NCBI GenBank assembly: GCA_964644135.1
Contig: CAZXWD010000031.1
Location: forward strand, 1 to 28,270
DNA: 28,270 bases
Source of the DNA: CAZMOK01 sp964644135
GTDB taxonomy: Bacteria > Bacteroidota > Bacteroidia > Bacteroidales > JAGOPY01
Direction: 5' to 3'
Shown: piece by piece, positions 16,384 to 23,782 of the stretch
How the letters are laid out: the number at the start of each line of letters is the position of its first letter
Numbering within the stretch: the first letter of the stretch is position 1
Program-made: the position numbers and the translations under genes
The notes under the pieces: model-generated
Database searches by the model: none
What the model was told of the DNA's origin: nothing
The model's input: only the letters and a program-made list of their open reading frames with translations

Positions 16384-17307
16384 TTACGGTTGAGCGGTGC
16401 GTTTTCCAAGGCGCCTGATCACCGACATTATGAAAAAGCTGATCAATAAGCTTGCAAGGATCAGTAAAACGTTGTCGGTTGCCCCGAATGATTCAACATC
16501 AATATTGATCAGGCCACGGTTGGAAAGAAATGCAATGATCACCGCCAGGCCGTTATTCACAAAATGAACCAGTACCGGGACCATCAGAGAACCCGATCTC
16601 ACGAACAGGTAACCCAGCACGATACCCAGCACCATCCTGGGAAGAAAACCATAGAACTGTAGGTGCAATGCACTGAAAAGAACGGCTGGTATGATAACCC
16701 CGGCATGGATGTTCCCCGTCCATTCGGAGAAGACCCTAACCAGCACCCCCCTGAAAAGAAGCTCCTCAGCAACTGATGCGAGAAAAGCCACAATGAAAAG
16801 ATTGTACAGCAAACCTGTAATGGTTTCTGCCTTAAGAAAAGCCTCGGTTATCAAAGCAGCCTCTTCTTCCATCTCCCTGAACCATTGCTCCAGGCCGTCG
16901 AGCGACCTCGGCAGTACCAGGTCGTTGTTTATCTCAAGCAGCCAGTTCACCAGCGGAAGCAATGTGAATATGATAAGGATCCCCAGGATATAAAAACGGA
17001 TGTCGGTTTTAAAACCAAGTCTCAGGTACCCTTTAATATCTTTGTCATTAAGCCAGGCAAAAAGAATTGCAGGAACAATAAAAACACCCACCTGGTTAAC
17101 TATCTGGAAATATTTCAATATCGAAACCGATGAATCTGAAAGATTGCCCGGATCCAGGTTAAGGCTATCAAGAACATCCCTGCCGAAAATGACCAGGGAG
17201 ATGCCTGTACCGAAGAGAAATACGACAAAAAAGGAAGCTATGACCAGCGCCAGCAGTATCAGCAGTTTGAGCGAGGGATGAAAAGGCCCTATATACGATG
17301 GTCTCAT
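16384..17307 (-). CDS. CPBP family intramembrane metalloprotease (CAAX-like)
   Basis: 307 residues with about eight membrane segments. The family motifs are present: E-E-L-L-F-R (EExxxR) in SVAEELLFRGVLVR, then F-S-A-L-H with the catalytic histidine, and H-F-V-N-N near the end (HxxxN). CPBP proteases cleave within or near membranes; relatives include CAAX prenyl protease Rce1 and bacteriocin-immunity proteins, and the substrate here is unknown. It ends beside the exb operon terminator. Upstream lies a divergent spacer with C-rich hairpins and the dus gene. Confidence 0.88.
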   Translation of the reverse strand: MRPSYIGPFHPSLKLLILLALVIASFFVVFLFGTGISLVIFGRDVLDSLNLDPGNLSDSSVSILKYFQIVNQVGVFIVPAILFAWLNDKDIKGYLRLGFKTDIRFYILGILIIFTLLPLVNWLLEINNDLVLPRSLDGLEQWFREMEEEAALITEAFLKAETITGLLYNLFIVAFLASVAEELLFRGVLVRVFSEWTGNIHAGVIIPAVLFSALHLQFYGFLPRMVLGIVLGYLFVRSGSLMVPVLVHFVNNGLAVIIAFLSNRGLINIDVESFGATDNVLLILASLLISFFIMSVIRRLGKRTAQP

Positions 17308-17353
17308 AGCAGCAGTAACAGAGATAGCACAAAAGTAGTAATTTTACCCATAG

Positions 17354-17392
17354 ACCCACCCCCCTCCCGACCTCCCCCCAAACGGTGGGAGG
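17354..17392. repeat. C-rich hairpin related to the 10661 element
   Basis: ACCCACCCCC at the start is shared with 10664-10673. A stem then forms from CCTCCCCCC (17371-17379) and GGTGGGAGG (17384-17392) with one mismatch. It lies in the divergent spacer between the CPBP gene and dus; further downstream TCCCT and AGGGA form another small hairpin. Likely another member of an intergenic repeat family. Confidence 0.5.
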
Positions 17393-17491
17393 AGTATGTT
17401 GTCCCAAAAAAGGGTTGCAAAATTTGATGACATTTCCTCTCCCTTTTTAGGGATGGGGATAAAGGGGATGAATTATTAAGAATTTCACGTT

Positions 17492-17499
17492 TATCTTTG
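17492..17499 (+). promoter_or_regulatory. -7 promoter box (TATCTTTG) for dus
   Basis: TATCTTTG fits TAnnTTTG and ends 15 bases before the ATG at 17515, implying a leader of only about ten bases. It also explains why the earlier in-frame TTG at 17497 is not the start: it lies within the box. Confidence 0.45.
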
Positions 17500-17514
17500 T
17501 ACCGGAAATTAGTC

Positions 17515-18564
17515 ATGGTAAAGATCGGTGATATAGAGATAGGGGAATTCCCCATTTTGCTGGCGCCCATGGAAGATGTGAGCGACCCGCCGTTCCGTCA
17601 TGTCTGCAAGATGTATGGGGCTGATGTGGTATATACCGAGTTCATCTCATCGGAAGGCCTCATAAGGGATGCGCACAAAAGCATACAAAAGCTTGATTTC
17701 AACGAATTTGAGCGGCCCGTCGGCATCCAGATATTCGGCCATAATATAGAATCCATGGTAAAGGCAGCCCTTTATGCCGAAGAGGCCGACTGTGACATTG
17801 TAGATATCAACTATGGCTGCCCGGTCAAAAAAGTGGCCTCGAAAGGAGCCGGCTCAGGGATCATGAACAACATCCCCAAGATGGTGGCCATGACCGAAGC
17901 TGTTGTAAGGGCATGCAAAAAGCCTGTAACTGTGAAAACCAGGCTGGGGTATGATGAAGACCGGAAGGATATCGTTGAGATTGCCGAAAGGCTCCAGGAT
18001 GTGGGGATCAAAGCCATTACAATACATGGCCGCACCAGACCGCAACGGCCCCGTGAGCCTGCCGACTGGACCCTGATAGGCGCAGTGAAAAAAAACCCGA
18101 GGATGCATATTCCCGTGATTGGCAACGGCGATGTCTTCTCTCCCGTTTCCGCAAAATATTTCAAGGAAAACTACGGTGTTGACGGATTGATGATCGCCAG
18201 GGGAAGCTATGGCAACCCATGGATATTCAGGGACATAAAGCATTACCTGGATACCGGTGAATTAATGCCCCCGCCCGATATCCATGAAAGGACCAGGATC
18301 TGCAAGCTGCACCTTGATAAGTCGGTTGTATGGAAGGGCGAGAGAAGGGCCATCAACGAGATGAAGAAACATTACAGCGATTATTTCAGGGCATACCCTA
18401 AATTTAAGGAATTCAGGATGAGGCTCATGGAATCCTCAGATCTGGAAGAAACCTTAAATATCCTGCAAGAGATAGAAATAACTTATACGGGAACACCCTC
18501 ACCTCCGCTTTACCAGGAATTTGACCCGAAAAGCAGCTCAGTCGATAATTCCTGTGTAGGCTAA
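17515..18564 (+). CDS. dusB: tRNA-dihydrouridine synthase
   Basis: 349 residues; a flavin enzyme that reduces uridine in the tRNA D-loop using NADPH. Motifs in order: LAPMEDVSDPPFR (16-28), the TEFISSEG turn, DINYGCPVKK with catalytic C102, VTVKTRLGYD, the AITIHGRTRPQ FMN-phosphate region, IGNGDV and GLMIARGSYGNPWIF. The helical tRNA-binding domain completes the C-terminus. Length and motifs fit the DusB branch common in Bacteroidota; assignment of the exact uridine position is less certain. ATG 17515 is the first that keeps the family start (VKIGDIEIG). The last 27 bases overlap the tail of the convergent HAD gene. Confidence 0.93.
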   Translation: MVKIGDIEIGEFPILLAPMEDVSDPPFRHVCKMYGADVVYTEFISSEGLIRDAHKSIQKLDFNEFERPVGIQIFGHNIESMVKAALYAEEADCDIVDINYGCPVKKVASKGAGSGIMNNIPKMVAMTEAVVRACKKPVTVKTRLGYDEDRKDIVEIAERLQDVGIKAITIHGRTRPQRPREPADWTLIGAVKKNPRMHIPVIGNGDVFSPVSAKYFKENYGVDGLMIARGSYGNPWIFRDIKHYLDTGELMPPPDIHERTRICKLHLDKSVVWKGERRAINEMKKHYSDYFRAYPKFKEFRMRLMESSDLEETLNILQEIEITYTGTPSPPLYQEFDPKSSSVDNSCVG

Positions 18565-19179
18565 GTCCTTGTCAAAAAGATCAATAATGTCCTGGCCTTC
18601 CTTCAGGTGATGACCAACAATGCCAAGCTCGCCTGCCGATCTGATGTTCTCGACCATATCATCGATGAAGAGCGTTTCGCCGGCCTTCAGGCCATGTTTT
18701 TCAAGAACTACACGGTAGATCTCGGGATCCGGCTTACGCAACCTCATTTCGTGCGAAAAATAGGCCTCTTCAAAAATATCAGCCAGGTTCTCATATCCGT
18801 AATGGCTGGCAAAATAGGTATTGTAGTGCTGAAAATGGATCTGGTTGGTGTTGCTGAGGAGAAAAGTACGGTACTTATTCTTTAGCTTTTCCAGCAGCTT
18901 CACCCGCTGTTCTGGGATATCCAGTATCATGGAGTTCCAGGCTGCATCAATTTCGTGGTCGGGAGTATGGTCGCCAATGAACATACGGATGGCATCCCTG
19001 AAGGTCTGTGGACTGATCTCGCCGGTTTCCAGATCGAAGTAAAAGTTTTCTTCCACCAGGTAGTCGTGGAGCTCGTCTACGTTCTTAACCCCCCTGGCCT
19101 TGAGTTCTTTCGATACCCTTTCCCAATCGATGTTAACGATTACTTTCCCGAAGTCGAAAATGATGTTTTTTATTTCCAT
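18538..19179 (-). CDS. HAD superfamily phosphatase (YihX-like)
   Basis: 213 residues. Motif I is IIFDFGKVIVNID with nucleophile D9; the glycine at position 11, instead of the usual second aspartate, matches the YihX/epoxide-hydrolase-like subclass. Motif II is LLSNTN, the lysine of motif III lies in RLRKPDP, and motif IV is FIDDMVENI. A helical cap sits between motifs I and II (about 17-90). YihX of E. coli removes phosphate from alpha-D-glucose 1-phosphate, but HAD substrates are hard to infer. The gene ends inside the 3' end of dus on the other strand. Its leader of about 90 bases begins in the first copy of the 81-bp promoter repeat. Confidence 0.86.
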   Translation of the reverse strand: MEIKNIIFDFGKVIVNIDWERVSKELKARGVKNVDELHDYLVEENFYFDLETGEISPQTFRDAIRMFIGDHTPDHEIDAAWNSMILDIPEQRVKLLEKLKNKYRTFLLSNTNQIHFQHYNTYFASHYGYENLADIFEEAYFSHEMRLRKPDPEIYRVVLEKHGLKAGETLFIDDMVENIRSAGELGIVGHHLKEGQDIIDLFDKDLAYTGIID

Positions 19180-19256
19180 GGCTTTTGGCTGTTGGCTTAT
19201 AGCTGCTGGTTATAAGCTACTCTTCATTAATAAATGGTAAAGAAGTGGTTTTTAGC

Positions 19257-19337
19257 TTTACAAATCTGCTTTGCAAAGATATTAAGTTTCCTTGATGACG
19301 TTAAAACGCCTTATTAAACTTCTTTGTCTCAATTGTC
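19257..19337 (-). repeat. 81-bp promoter repeat, copy 1
   Basis: Matches 21381-21461 at 75 of 81 positions. Both copies lie upstream of a minus-strand gene and both join a 9-nt tandem array at the same point. This copy contains the -7 box of the HAD gene. Confidence 0.9.
19274..19305 (-). promoter_or_regulatory. Promoter of the HAD gene
   Basis: Minus-strand TATCTTTG (plus 19274-19281) is a perfect -7 box. The -33 position, 20 bases upstream, reads TTTA rather than TTTG. The second copy keeps TTTG, so this copy may be weaker. Confidence 0.45.
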
Positions 19338-19497
19338 TCAATTGTCGGAATTGTCNNNNNNNNNNNNNNNNNNNNNNNNNNNNNNNNNNNNNNNNNNNNN
19401 NNNNNNNNNNNNNNNNNNNNNNNNNNNNNNNNNNNNNNNNNNNNNNNNNNNNNNNAATTGTCGGAATTGTCTCAATTGTCTTTATTGTCTTTATTGC
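19324..19497. repeat. 9-nt tandem array (TTGTCNNAA units) interrupted by 100 N
   Basis: Units TTGTCTCAA, TTGTCGGAA and TTGTCTTTA repeat in register up to 19355 and again from 19456. The 100 N (19356-19455) are exactly the conventional placeholder length, so the true unit number is unknown. Confidence 0.85.
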
Positions 19498-19653
19498 CTT
19501 GTCCGCCGGAGCTTGCGAGGCGGGTCAAATTGTATTCTGAAAATTCTTGCAAATACCGGAGTATCTCAATATACTACCCTTTTTATCAAACCTATCACCT
19601 TGCACCAAAATCCATCTAAACTCTAAGCTCTCAACTCTAAACTCTATAACATA

Positions 19654-21360
19654 TCATCTCACCACAATAATTTTCTCATCGGCCAAAAAATCCACTCCCC
19701 TGATTTTCAGAAAATATATTCCAGCCTCCAGGTTTCGAAGGTCCAGGCTGACCTTGTTCTTTCCAGGGGCCAGAAGATTTTCAGGAGAGTGTAGCACGAC
19801 TTTCCCTGATGGATCATGCATGAAGATCTGCGCCCGCTGTTGCCGGGCGGAATAGAGTTCGACAACGAGCTTATCAACAACAGGGTTGGGAAAGGCTGAG
19901 ATAAGTTTTGGATAAGTTGAAGGAATTAGCTCTCCGGCATTTGTAGTTTCATCTTCCACTATAGTTATGAACTGCCCGCTATTATGGGCACCAAGCCGTT
20001 GGATGATCCCTGAGGGCCAGTAAACTATAATACTGTCGACCGAATAGGCGCCATCCAGCCCGAAGTGCAGGTCGAGGTTGCTGAAATCATGAAATCCCCC
20101 GTTGGGAAGCACGTTTCTTGAGATCCGCTGGCCTGATGACCATACATCAACCTGTGCCCCGATTCCATTGGGGTTCGACTCTATGCCTTTCAACCTTATG
20201 GTGAGGTTAGTGCCCGGGCAATTTGTATTCTCATAGAGGCGGTATTTATCAATATGGCCTGCCGCAAAAAGGTCGATCATGCCATCCCTGTTGTAGTCTG
20301 CCCAGCCCTGGCCGAAGTAATCTCCAAGGAACTTGCCGGATAAGCCTAAACTGACAGCCACCTCAGTGAAGGATTCGTCGCCGTTGTTCCGGAGCATTGT
20401 ATTTGAGTAGGTGTAAAAGTCATGATGGGAAGAAAAGATGTCGAGCCAGCCGTCGTTGTTGTAATCAACAAAAGCGACTGTCCGGGTGTCGTGGTGCCCA
20501 GTGGTCCCGGTTGCCGGGGCCACATCGGTGAAGGTCCCGTCGCCGTTGTTCCTGAAGAGGCTGCAATCAAGGTCGGAATAACTGCCCAGGTAAATATCGA
20601 TATATCCGTCGTTGTTGTAATCACCGGCATCAATACCGTGGGCGCCGTCGGGATAGGATAAGCCTGACTGTATTGTCATATCCGAAAAAGTGCCGTCGCC
20701 ATTGTTACGGAGTAAGATATTGGGAGAATTTCCGTAGGTAGTGTGGTAGAGGTCCATATTTCCGTCGCGGTCGTAATCCAGCACTGCAACCCCCCAGAAA
20801 CTGTCGTAGCTGCTGATCACCTGCGGCGACTGGAAAGTGGCATCGCCGTTATTGTAGAAGATCGAAAAATTATCATTGGAAACCGAAAGCAGGTCGGTAT
20901 GGCCATCATTATTGAAATCGGCAATATTATAAACGGCGGCAGCAGCTATGCCCGCACTGGCGGTTATGTTGTTAAAAGTACCGTCGCCATTACTCTCGAA
21001 AAGATATTGAGTGCCGCTCCTGGTCCGGAGAATAAGGTCATTGAATTCATCACCGGTAACCTCCGCGATGATGATCTTGTTCCCGCCCAGCCCGCTCAGG
21101 CCTCCTGAACTTGTTATTTCGGTGAACTGGTCCCCGTCATTGAGGTAAAACCAGAAACCATCGCCCTCCTGGTTCGAAAAGCCCAGGTCGGGATCACCGT
21201 CGTTATCGATATCGCCCCAGCCAACAGCATGCCCAAGCCCCGACTGGCCATATATTCCCACTGATGAGGTAACATCCTGGAAAGATTGCTGGGCATAGTT
21301 GTCGATACTGGTGAAAGAAAGAAACAGGGAGGAAAAGAGAAGAAAAACAGCTCTGCTCAT
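19654..21360 (-). CDS. Secreted FG-GAP/VCBS repeat protein with ASPIC-UnbV domain and T9SS tail
   Basis: 568 residues. A signal peptide occupies about 1-24 (ending NYAQQ). At least six FG-GAP/VCBS propeller repeats follow, each with a calcium-type loop such as DIDNDGDPD, DFNNDGHTD, DYDRDGNMD, DYNNDGYID, DYNNDGWLD and DYNRDGMID. Residues about 385-460 form an ASPIC/UnbV domain (GIGAQVDVWSSGQ to VDSIIVYWPSG), the CRTAC1-like arrangement. The final 80 residues carry the type IX secretion sorting domain (AFPNPVVDKL to AGIYFLKI). It is probably exported and attached to the cell surface or released; ligand unknown. Transcribed from a consensus promoter in the second copy of the 81-bp repeat. Confidence 0.92.
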   Translation of the reverse strand: MSRAVFLLFSSLFLSFTSIDNYAQQSFQDVTSSVGIYGQSGLGHAVGWGDIDNDGDPDLGFSNQEGDGFWFYLNDGDQFTEITSSGGLSGLGGNKIIIAEVTGDEFNDLILRTRSGTQYLFESNGDGTFNNITASAGIAAAAVYNIADFNNDGHTDLLSVSNDNFSIFYNNGDATFQSPQVISSYDSFWGVAVLDYDRDGNMDLYHTTYGNSPNILLRNNGDGTFSDMTIQSGLSYPDGAHGIDAGDYNNDGYIDIYLGSYSDLDCSLFRNNGDGTFTDVAPATGTTGHHDTRTVAFVDYNNDGWLDIFSSHHDFYTYSNTMLRNNGDESFTEVAVSLGLSGKFLGDYFGQGWADYNRDGMIDLFAAGHIDKYRLYENTNCPGTNLTIRLKGIESNPNGIGAQVDVWSSGQRISRNVLPNGGFHDFSNLDLHFGLDGAYSVDSIIVYWPSGIIQRLGAHNSGQFITIVEDETTNAGELIPSTYPKLISAFPNPVVDKLVVELYSARQQRAQIFMHDPSGKVVLHSPENLLAPGKNKVSLDLRNLEAGIYFLKIRGVDFLADEKIIVVR

Positions 21361-21380
21361 AACGATCTCGGATTGGTTAC

Positions 21381-21461
21381 TTTACAAATCTGTTTTGCAA
21401 AGATATTAAGATTCCTTGATGACGTCAAAACGCTGTATTAAACTTCATTGTCTCAATTGTC
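21381..21461 (-). repeat. 81-bp promoter repeat, copy 2
   Basis: Six mismatches to copy 1 at 19257-19337 over the whole length, with the same orientation toward the minus-strand gene and the same junction with the 9-nt array. Confidence 0.9.
21398..21429 (-). promoter_or_regulatory. Consensus Bacteroidota promoter of the FG-GAP gene
   Basis: On the minus strand TTTG (plus 21426-21429), a 20-base spacer, and TATCTTTG (plus 21398-21405) fit the -33/-7 consensus. The start would be near 21391, about 30 bases before the ATG. A TGACGTCA palindrome overlaps the -33 element. Confidence 0.65.
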
Positions 21462-21501
21462 GGAATTGTCTCAATTGTCAGAATTGTCTTAATTGTTAAA
21501 T
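21448..21501. repeat. 9-nt tandem array, second locus
   Basis: Six units of the form TTGTCNNAA (TCTC, CGGA, TCTC, CAGA, CTTA variants, the last decayed) adjoin the promoter repeat, as in the array at 19324. Confidence 0.85.
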
Positions 21502-21891
21502 TGACAACTGTTCGGTTGTATTGGTGTTAAGGTGATGAACAGTAGATAATTACTGAATAGCAATTTCTAAATATACCTTATGATGTCTTGCAACGTCTAA
21601 CTACGTCTTTCTATAAATAATTACCAGTAGCCAATTACCATTTACGGACAATTAAGACAATCGGGATAATTTTTACAATAATCCAACAGCTAACAGCCAT
21701 CAGCTAACAGCCAAAAGCCAATATAACACGGATCCGACTGTGCCGGAAGCAGGGAAACGGATAAAGCGGATTTGTGCGAATAATTCAAAATTTATAATTG
21801 GCTGATGACTGATGACTGCCGACTAAAACCTGGTGGTCAAGAGATTGTTGACTTTTACTGGCAAAAAACCCGCTGTTTTCTTATCTTTAAG

Positions 21892-21913
21892 ATTGGCTAA
21901 AGATTGAGCCAAT
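21892..21913 (+). promoter_or_regulatory. Inverted repeat over the methyltransferase start codon
   Basis: ATTGGCT (21892-21898) and AGCCAAT (21907-21913) form a perfect 7-bp stem with an 8-nt loop. The last two bases of the 3' arm are the A and T of the ATG, so folding would hide the start codon. It could also be an operator for a dimeric repressor. Confidence 0.35.
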
Positions 21914-22766
21914 GTCTGAAGTAACATATAATCTTTTAAAGGTTTTTGAGGATGCCGATAGGCACAGGGAGGTGGCACAGATCATTATTAAACATCGCTC
22001 TACGAATTGCGACATCCGGGATCGGGCACTCGAAAACTTAGACCTGAGTGTAACCAGGGAGATACTCGACCTGGGCTGTGGGTTCGGCTTTTTTACCGAA
22101 ACCCTGCAAAGGATGACAAGCAATGAGATACACCTCACAGGCATCGATCTTTTCAGGAAATATGAAGGCCCTTTCCTGGAATCCTGCCAAAAATGTGGTT
22201 TCAGGGCCGATTTTTTGAGTGATGGCGTGGAAGTGATAAGTAGTTTTAAGGATAATTCGTTCGACCTTGTGCTATCGAGTTATGCCATGTATTTCTTCCC
22301 TGGTGTTCTGTCTGATATTGCCAGGATATTGAAGCCATCAGGGGTCTTTATAACTATAACGCACATGGTACCCCATATGGTAGAGTTTACAACATACATA
22401 AGAAACTTACTTAGCGAATCAGGTGTAAGCCCAAAGGTTGACCTGCCCTATGAATCTTTGATCGACAGGTTCTCGGACCAGTCTGCCCCTCCCCTGCTCA
22501 AACCTTATTTCCGGAAGATATTTGCGAAACAATGCAGGGCAACTCTTTCGTTCGGAAAGGGCGACCAGGATGATCTCATCAGGTATTTTAATTTCAAGGA
22601 ATCCTTTTTCATCCCCTCCCAGTTTGATCCTGAAGGGAAACTTCACCAAAAAGTGGTTTCCAGGATAAGGCAGGACCTGGATCAAACCAAAAAGCTTGTC
22701 ATTACAAAGAACGACATTATCTTTATCTGCAAGGAACCTTTGAAACAAAGAAATCATGAAGAATAA
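21912..22766 (+). CDS. Class I SAM-dependent methyltransferase
   Basis: 284 residues. The SAM-binding motif I is EILDLGCGFGFF (about 51-62), followed by a motif II acidic end at HLTGIDLF, then SFDLVLSSYAMYFF and the ARILKPSGVFITITH strand of motif post-II/III. The C-terminal third (about 175-280) is not a common methyltransferase part and may bind the substrate. No substrate can be assigned; UbiE/COQ5-like and small-molecule methyltransferases are the nearest families. Its end overlaps the start of the Nudix gene by 11 bases, so the two are translated together. Confidence 0.87.
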   Translation: MSEVTYNLLKVFEDADRHREVAQIIIKHRSTNCDIRDRALENLDLSVTREILDLGCGFGFFTETLQRMTSNEIHLTGIDLFRKYEGPFLESCQKCGFRADFLSDGVEVISSFKDNSFDLVLSSYAMYFFPGVLSDIARILKPSGVFITITHMVPHMVEFTTYIRNLLSESGVSPKVDLPYESLIDRFSDQSAPPLLKPYFRKIFAKQCRATLSFGKGDQDDLIRYFNFKESFFIPSQFDPEGKLHQKVVSRIRQDLDQTKKLVITKNDIIFICKEPLKQRNHEE

Positions 22767-23754
22767 AAGGACATATTGCTCGTATTGCGGTAGTCCTTTA
22801 ACTATGAGGAATGAAGGCGATGTGCCAAGGGATTACTGCGAAAGTTGCGGAGTATTCTTCTACGATAACCCTATCCCTGTTGCTTCCAACATAGTCATGA
22901 AAAACAGGGAGATCCTCCTCGTGAAAAGGAAACATGACCCTTTCAAAGGCCTCTGGTGCCTGCCAATGGGTTTTGCCGAGACAGGTGAAAGTATTGAAGA
23001 TGCTGCTTTGCGTGAACTTTCAGAAGAAACAGGTATCCAGGGGAATATTGTAAGCCTTGTAAATGTTGAATCAGGATTCAGTAAAACCTATGGCGACCTG
23101 CTTTTCCTGACCTTTGAAACCGAATGGACATCAGGAGTGCCCGAAGCAGGAGATGATGCATCTGAACTCGGTTTTTATCCTTTCGACGGTATGCCCGAAA
23201 TGGCCTTCAAATCGAACATCAATGCCATAAAGAGGTTTATTGAATCCAAAAAGGAATACTGGTCGATCATCGATTCTTTTTCACGATCGGTCGGTATCAG
23301 GCCACAGGAAAAGGGCACCGGGGATTTCCTCTCCGACAAGCTGGTTGAGCTTATCGAAAACAATTCAGAAACCATTACCAGCCAATGGCTCGAAGACGTT
23401 ATCTCCAGGAAGTCGACACCCACTTATGCGGAGCATGATCCAGAAACATCTTTCCTTCGGAACAAAGATGTTGTAAGGCACTTTGGCGACTGGCTGGGTG
23501 GGCGCTATACAGATAATGACATCAGGAATTTTTACAACCGGCTGGGTAGGGACAGAAAAAAAGAGGGTTATTCGCTCAGCGAGCTATTAAGTGCTCTCAC
23601 TTTAACCAGAAAGTACATATGGGAGTTTGCCCTTTCGCAGGGTATGTGGGATAAAACCATCGACATATACATGGCACTGGAGCTTGAGCGCCGGATGATG
23701 TTGTTCTTCGACAAGGCAGCCTACCATATTGCACGGGGGTTTGAAAAGGATTGA
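22756..23754 (+). CDS. Zinc-ribbon Nudix hydrolase with C-terminal RsbRD-like helical domain
   Basis: 332 residues in three parts. A zinc ribbon with C8-x2-C11 and C28-x2-C31 resembles that of NudC. The Nudix domain (about 40-165) has a perfect Gx5Ex7REUxEExGU box from G72 to I94 and should split a nucleoside diphosphate-linked compound; YfcD/NudC-like and ADP-ribose or NAD(H) substrates are possible. Residues about 190-332 are all-helical, with an LxELLSALTLTRKYIWEF element that resembles the RsbRD N-terminal sensory domain seen in histidine kinases and stressosome proteins; that assignment is from memory of the motif and is tentative. The gene overlaps the methyltransferase gene and ends 28 bases from the convergent transporter gene. 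Confidence 0.84.
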   Translation: MKNKRTYCSYCGSPLTMRNEGDVPRDYCESCGVFFYDNPIPVASNIVMKNREILLVKRKHDPFKGLWCLPMGFAETGESIEDAALRELSEETGIQGNIVSLVNVESGFSKTYGDLLFLTFETEWTSGVPEAGDDASELGFYPFDGMPEMAFKSNINAIKRFIESKKEYWSIIDSFSRSVGIRPQEKGTGDFLSDKLVELIENNSETITSQWLEDVISRKSTPTYAEHDPETSFLRNKDVVRHFGDWLGGRYTDNDIRNFYNRLGRDRKKEGYSLSELLSALTLTRKYIWEFALSQGMWDKTIDIYMALELERRMMLFFDKAAYHIARGFEKD

Positions 23755-23782
23755 AACACTTTTTGAAATACCGGCAAGTTTG

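Larger units (their letters stand above)
19179..19653. other. Repeat-rich intergenic region with sequencing gap
   Basis: About 475 bases with no gene. From left to right: a low-complexity AGCCAACAGCC-type stretch on the minus strand (19179-19215), the first copy of the 81-bp promoter repeat, a 9-nt tandem array, 100 N, more array, a GGCGG hairpin (CCGCC 19503-19507, GGCGG 19519-19523) and a CTCTAAA-like low-complexity tail (19618-19645). The array translates into artificial Cys/Asn or Leu/Ser repeats and is not coding. Confidence 0.8.
21361..21911. other. Repeat-rich divergent intergenic region
   Basis: About 550 bases between two divergent genes. It holds the 81-bp repeat copy 2 with its promoter, a 9-nt array, a small hairpin (ACAAC/GTTGT around 21504-21519), AT-rich sequence and a CAGCTAACAGCC-type stretch (21683-21722). 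The stretch includes AACAGCCAAAAGCCA at 21706-21720, the exact inverse of 19179-19193. No gene is seen. Confidence 0.75.

Noticed and set aside
19292..19626. Plus-strand frames with Cys/Asn or Leu/Ser repeats across the 9-nt array and gap
   Set aside because: They come from the tandem units and run through unknown bases; no start signal or conserved part.
19324..21501. 9-nt arrays as a possible CRISPR
   Set aside because: Units are contiguous without spacers and far shorter than CRISPR repeats, and no cas gene is present.
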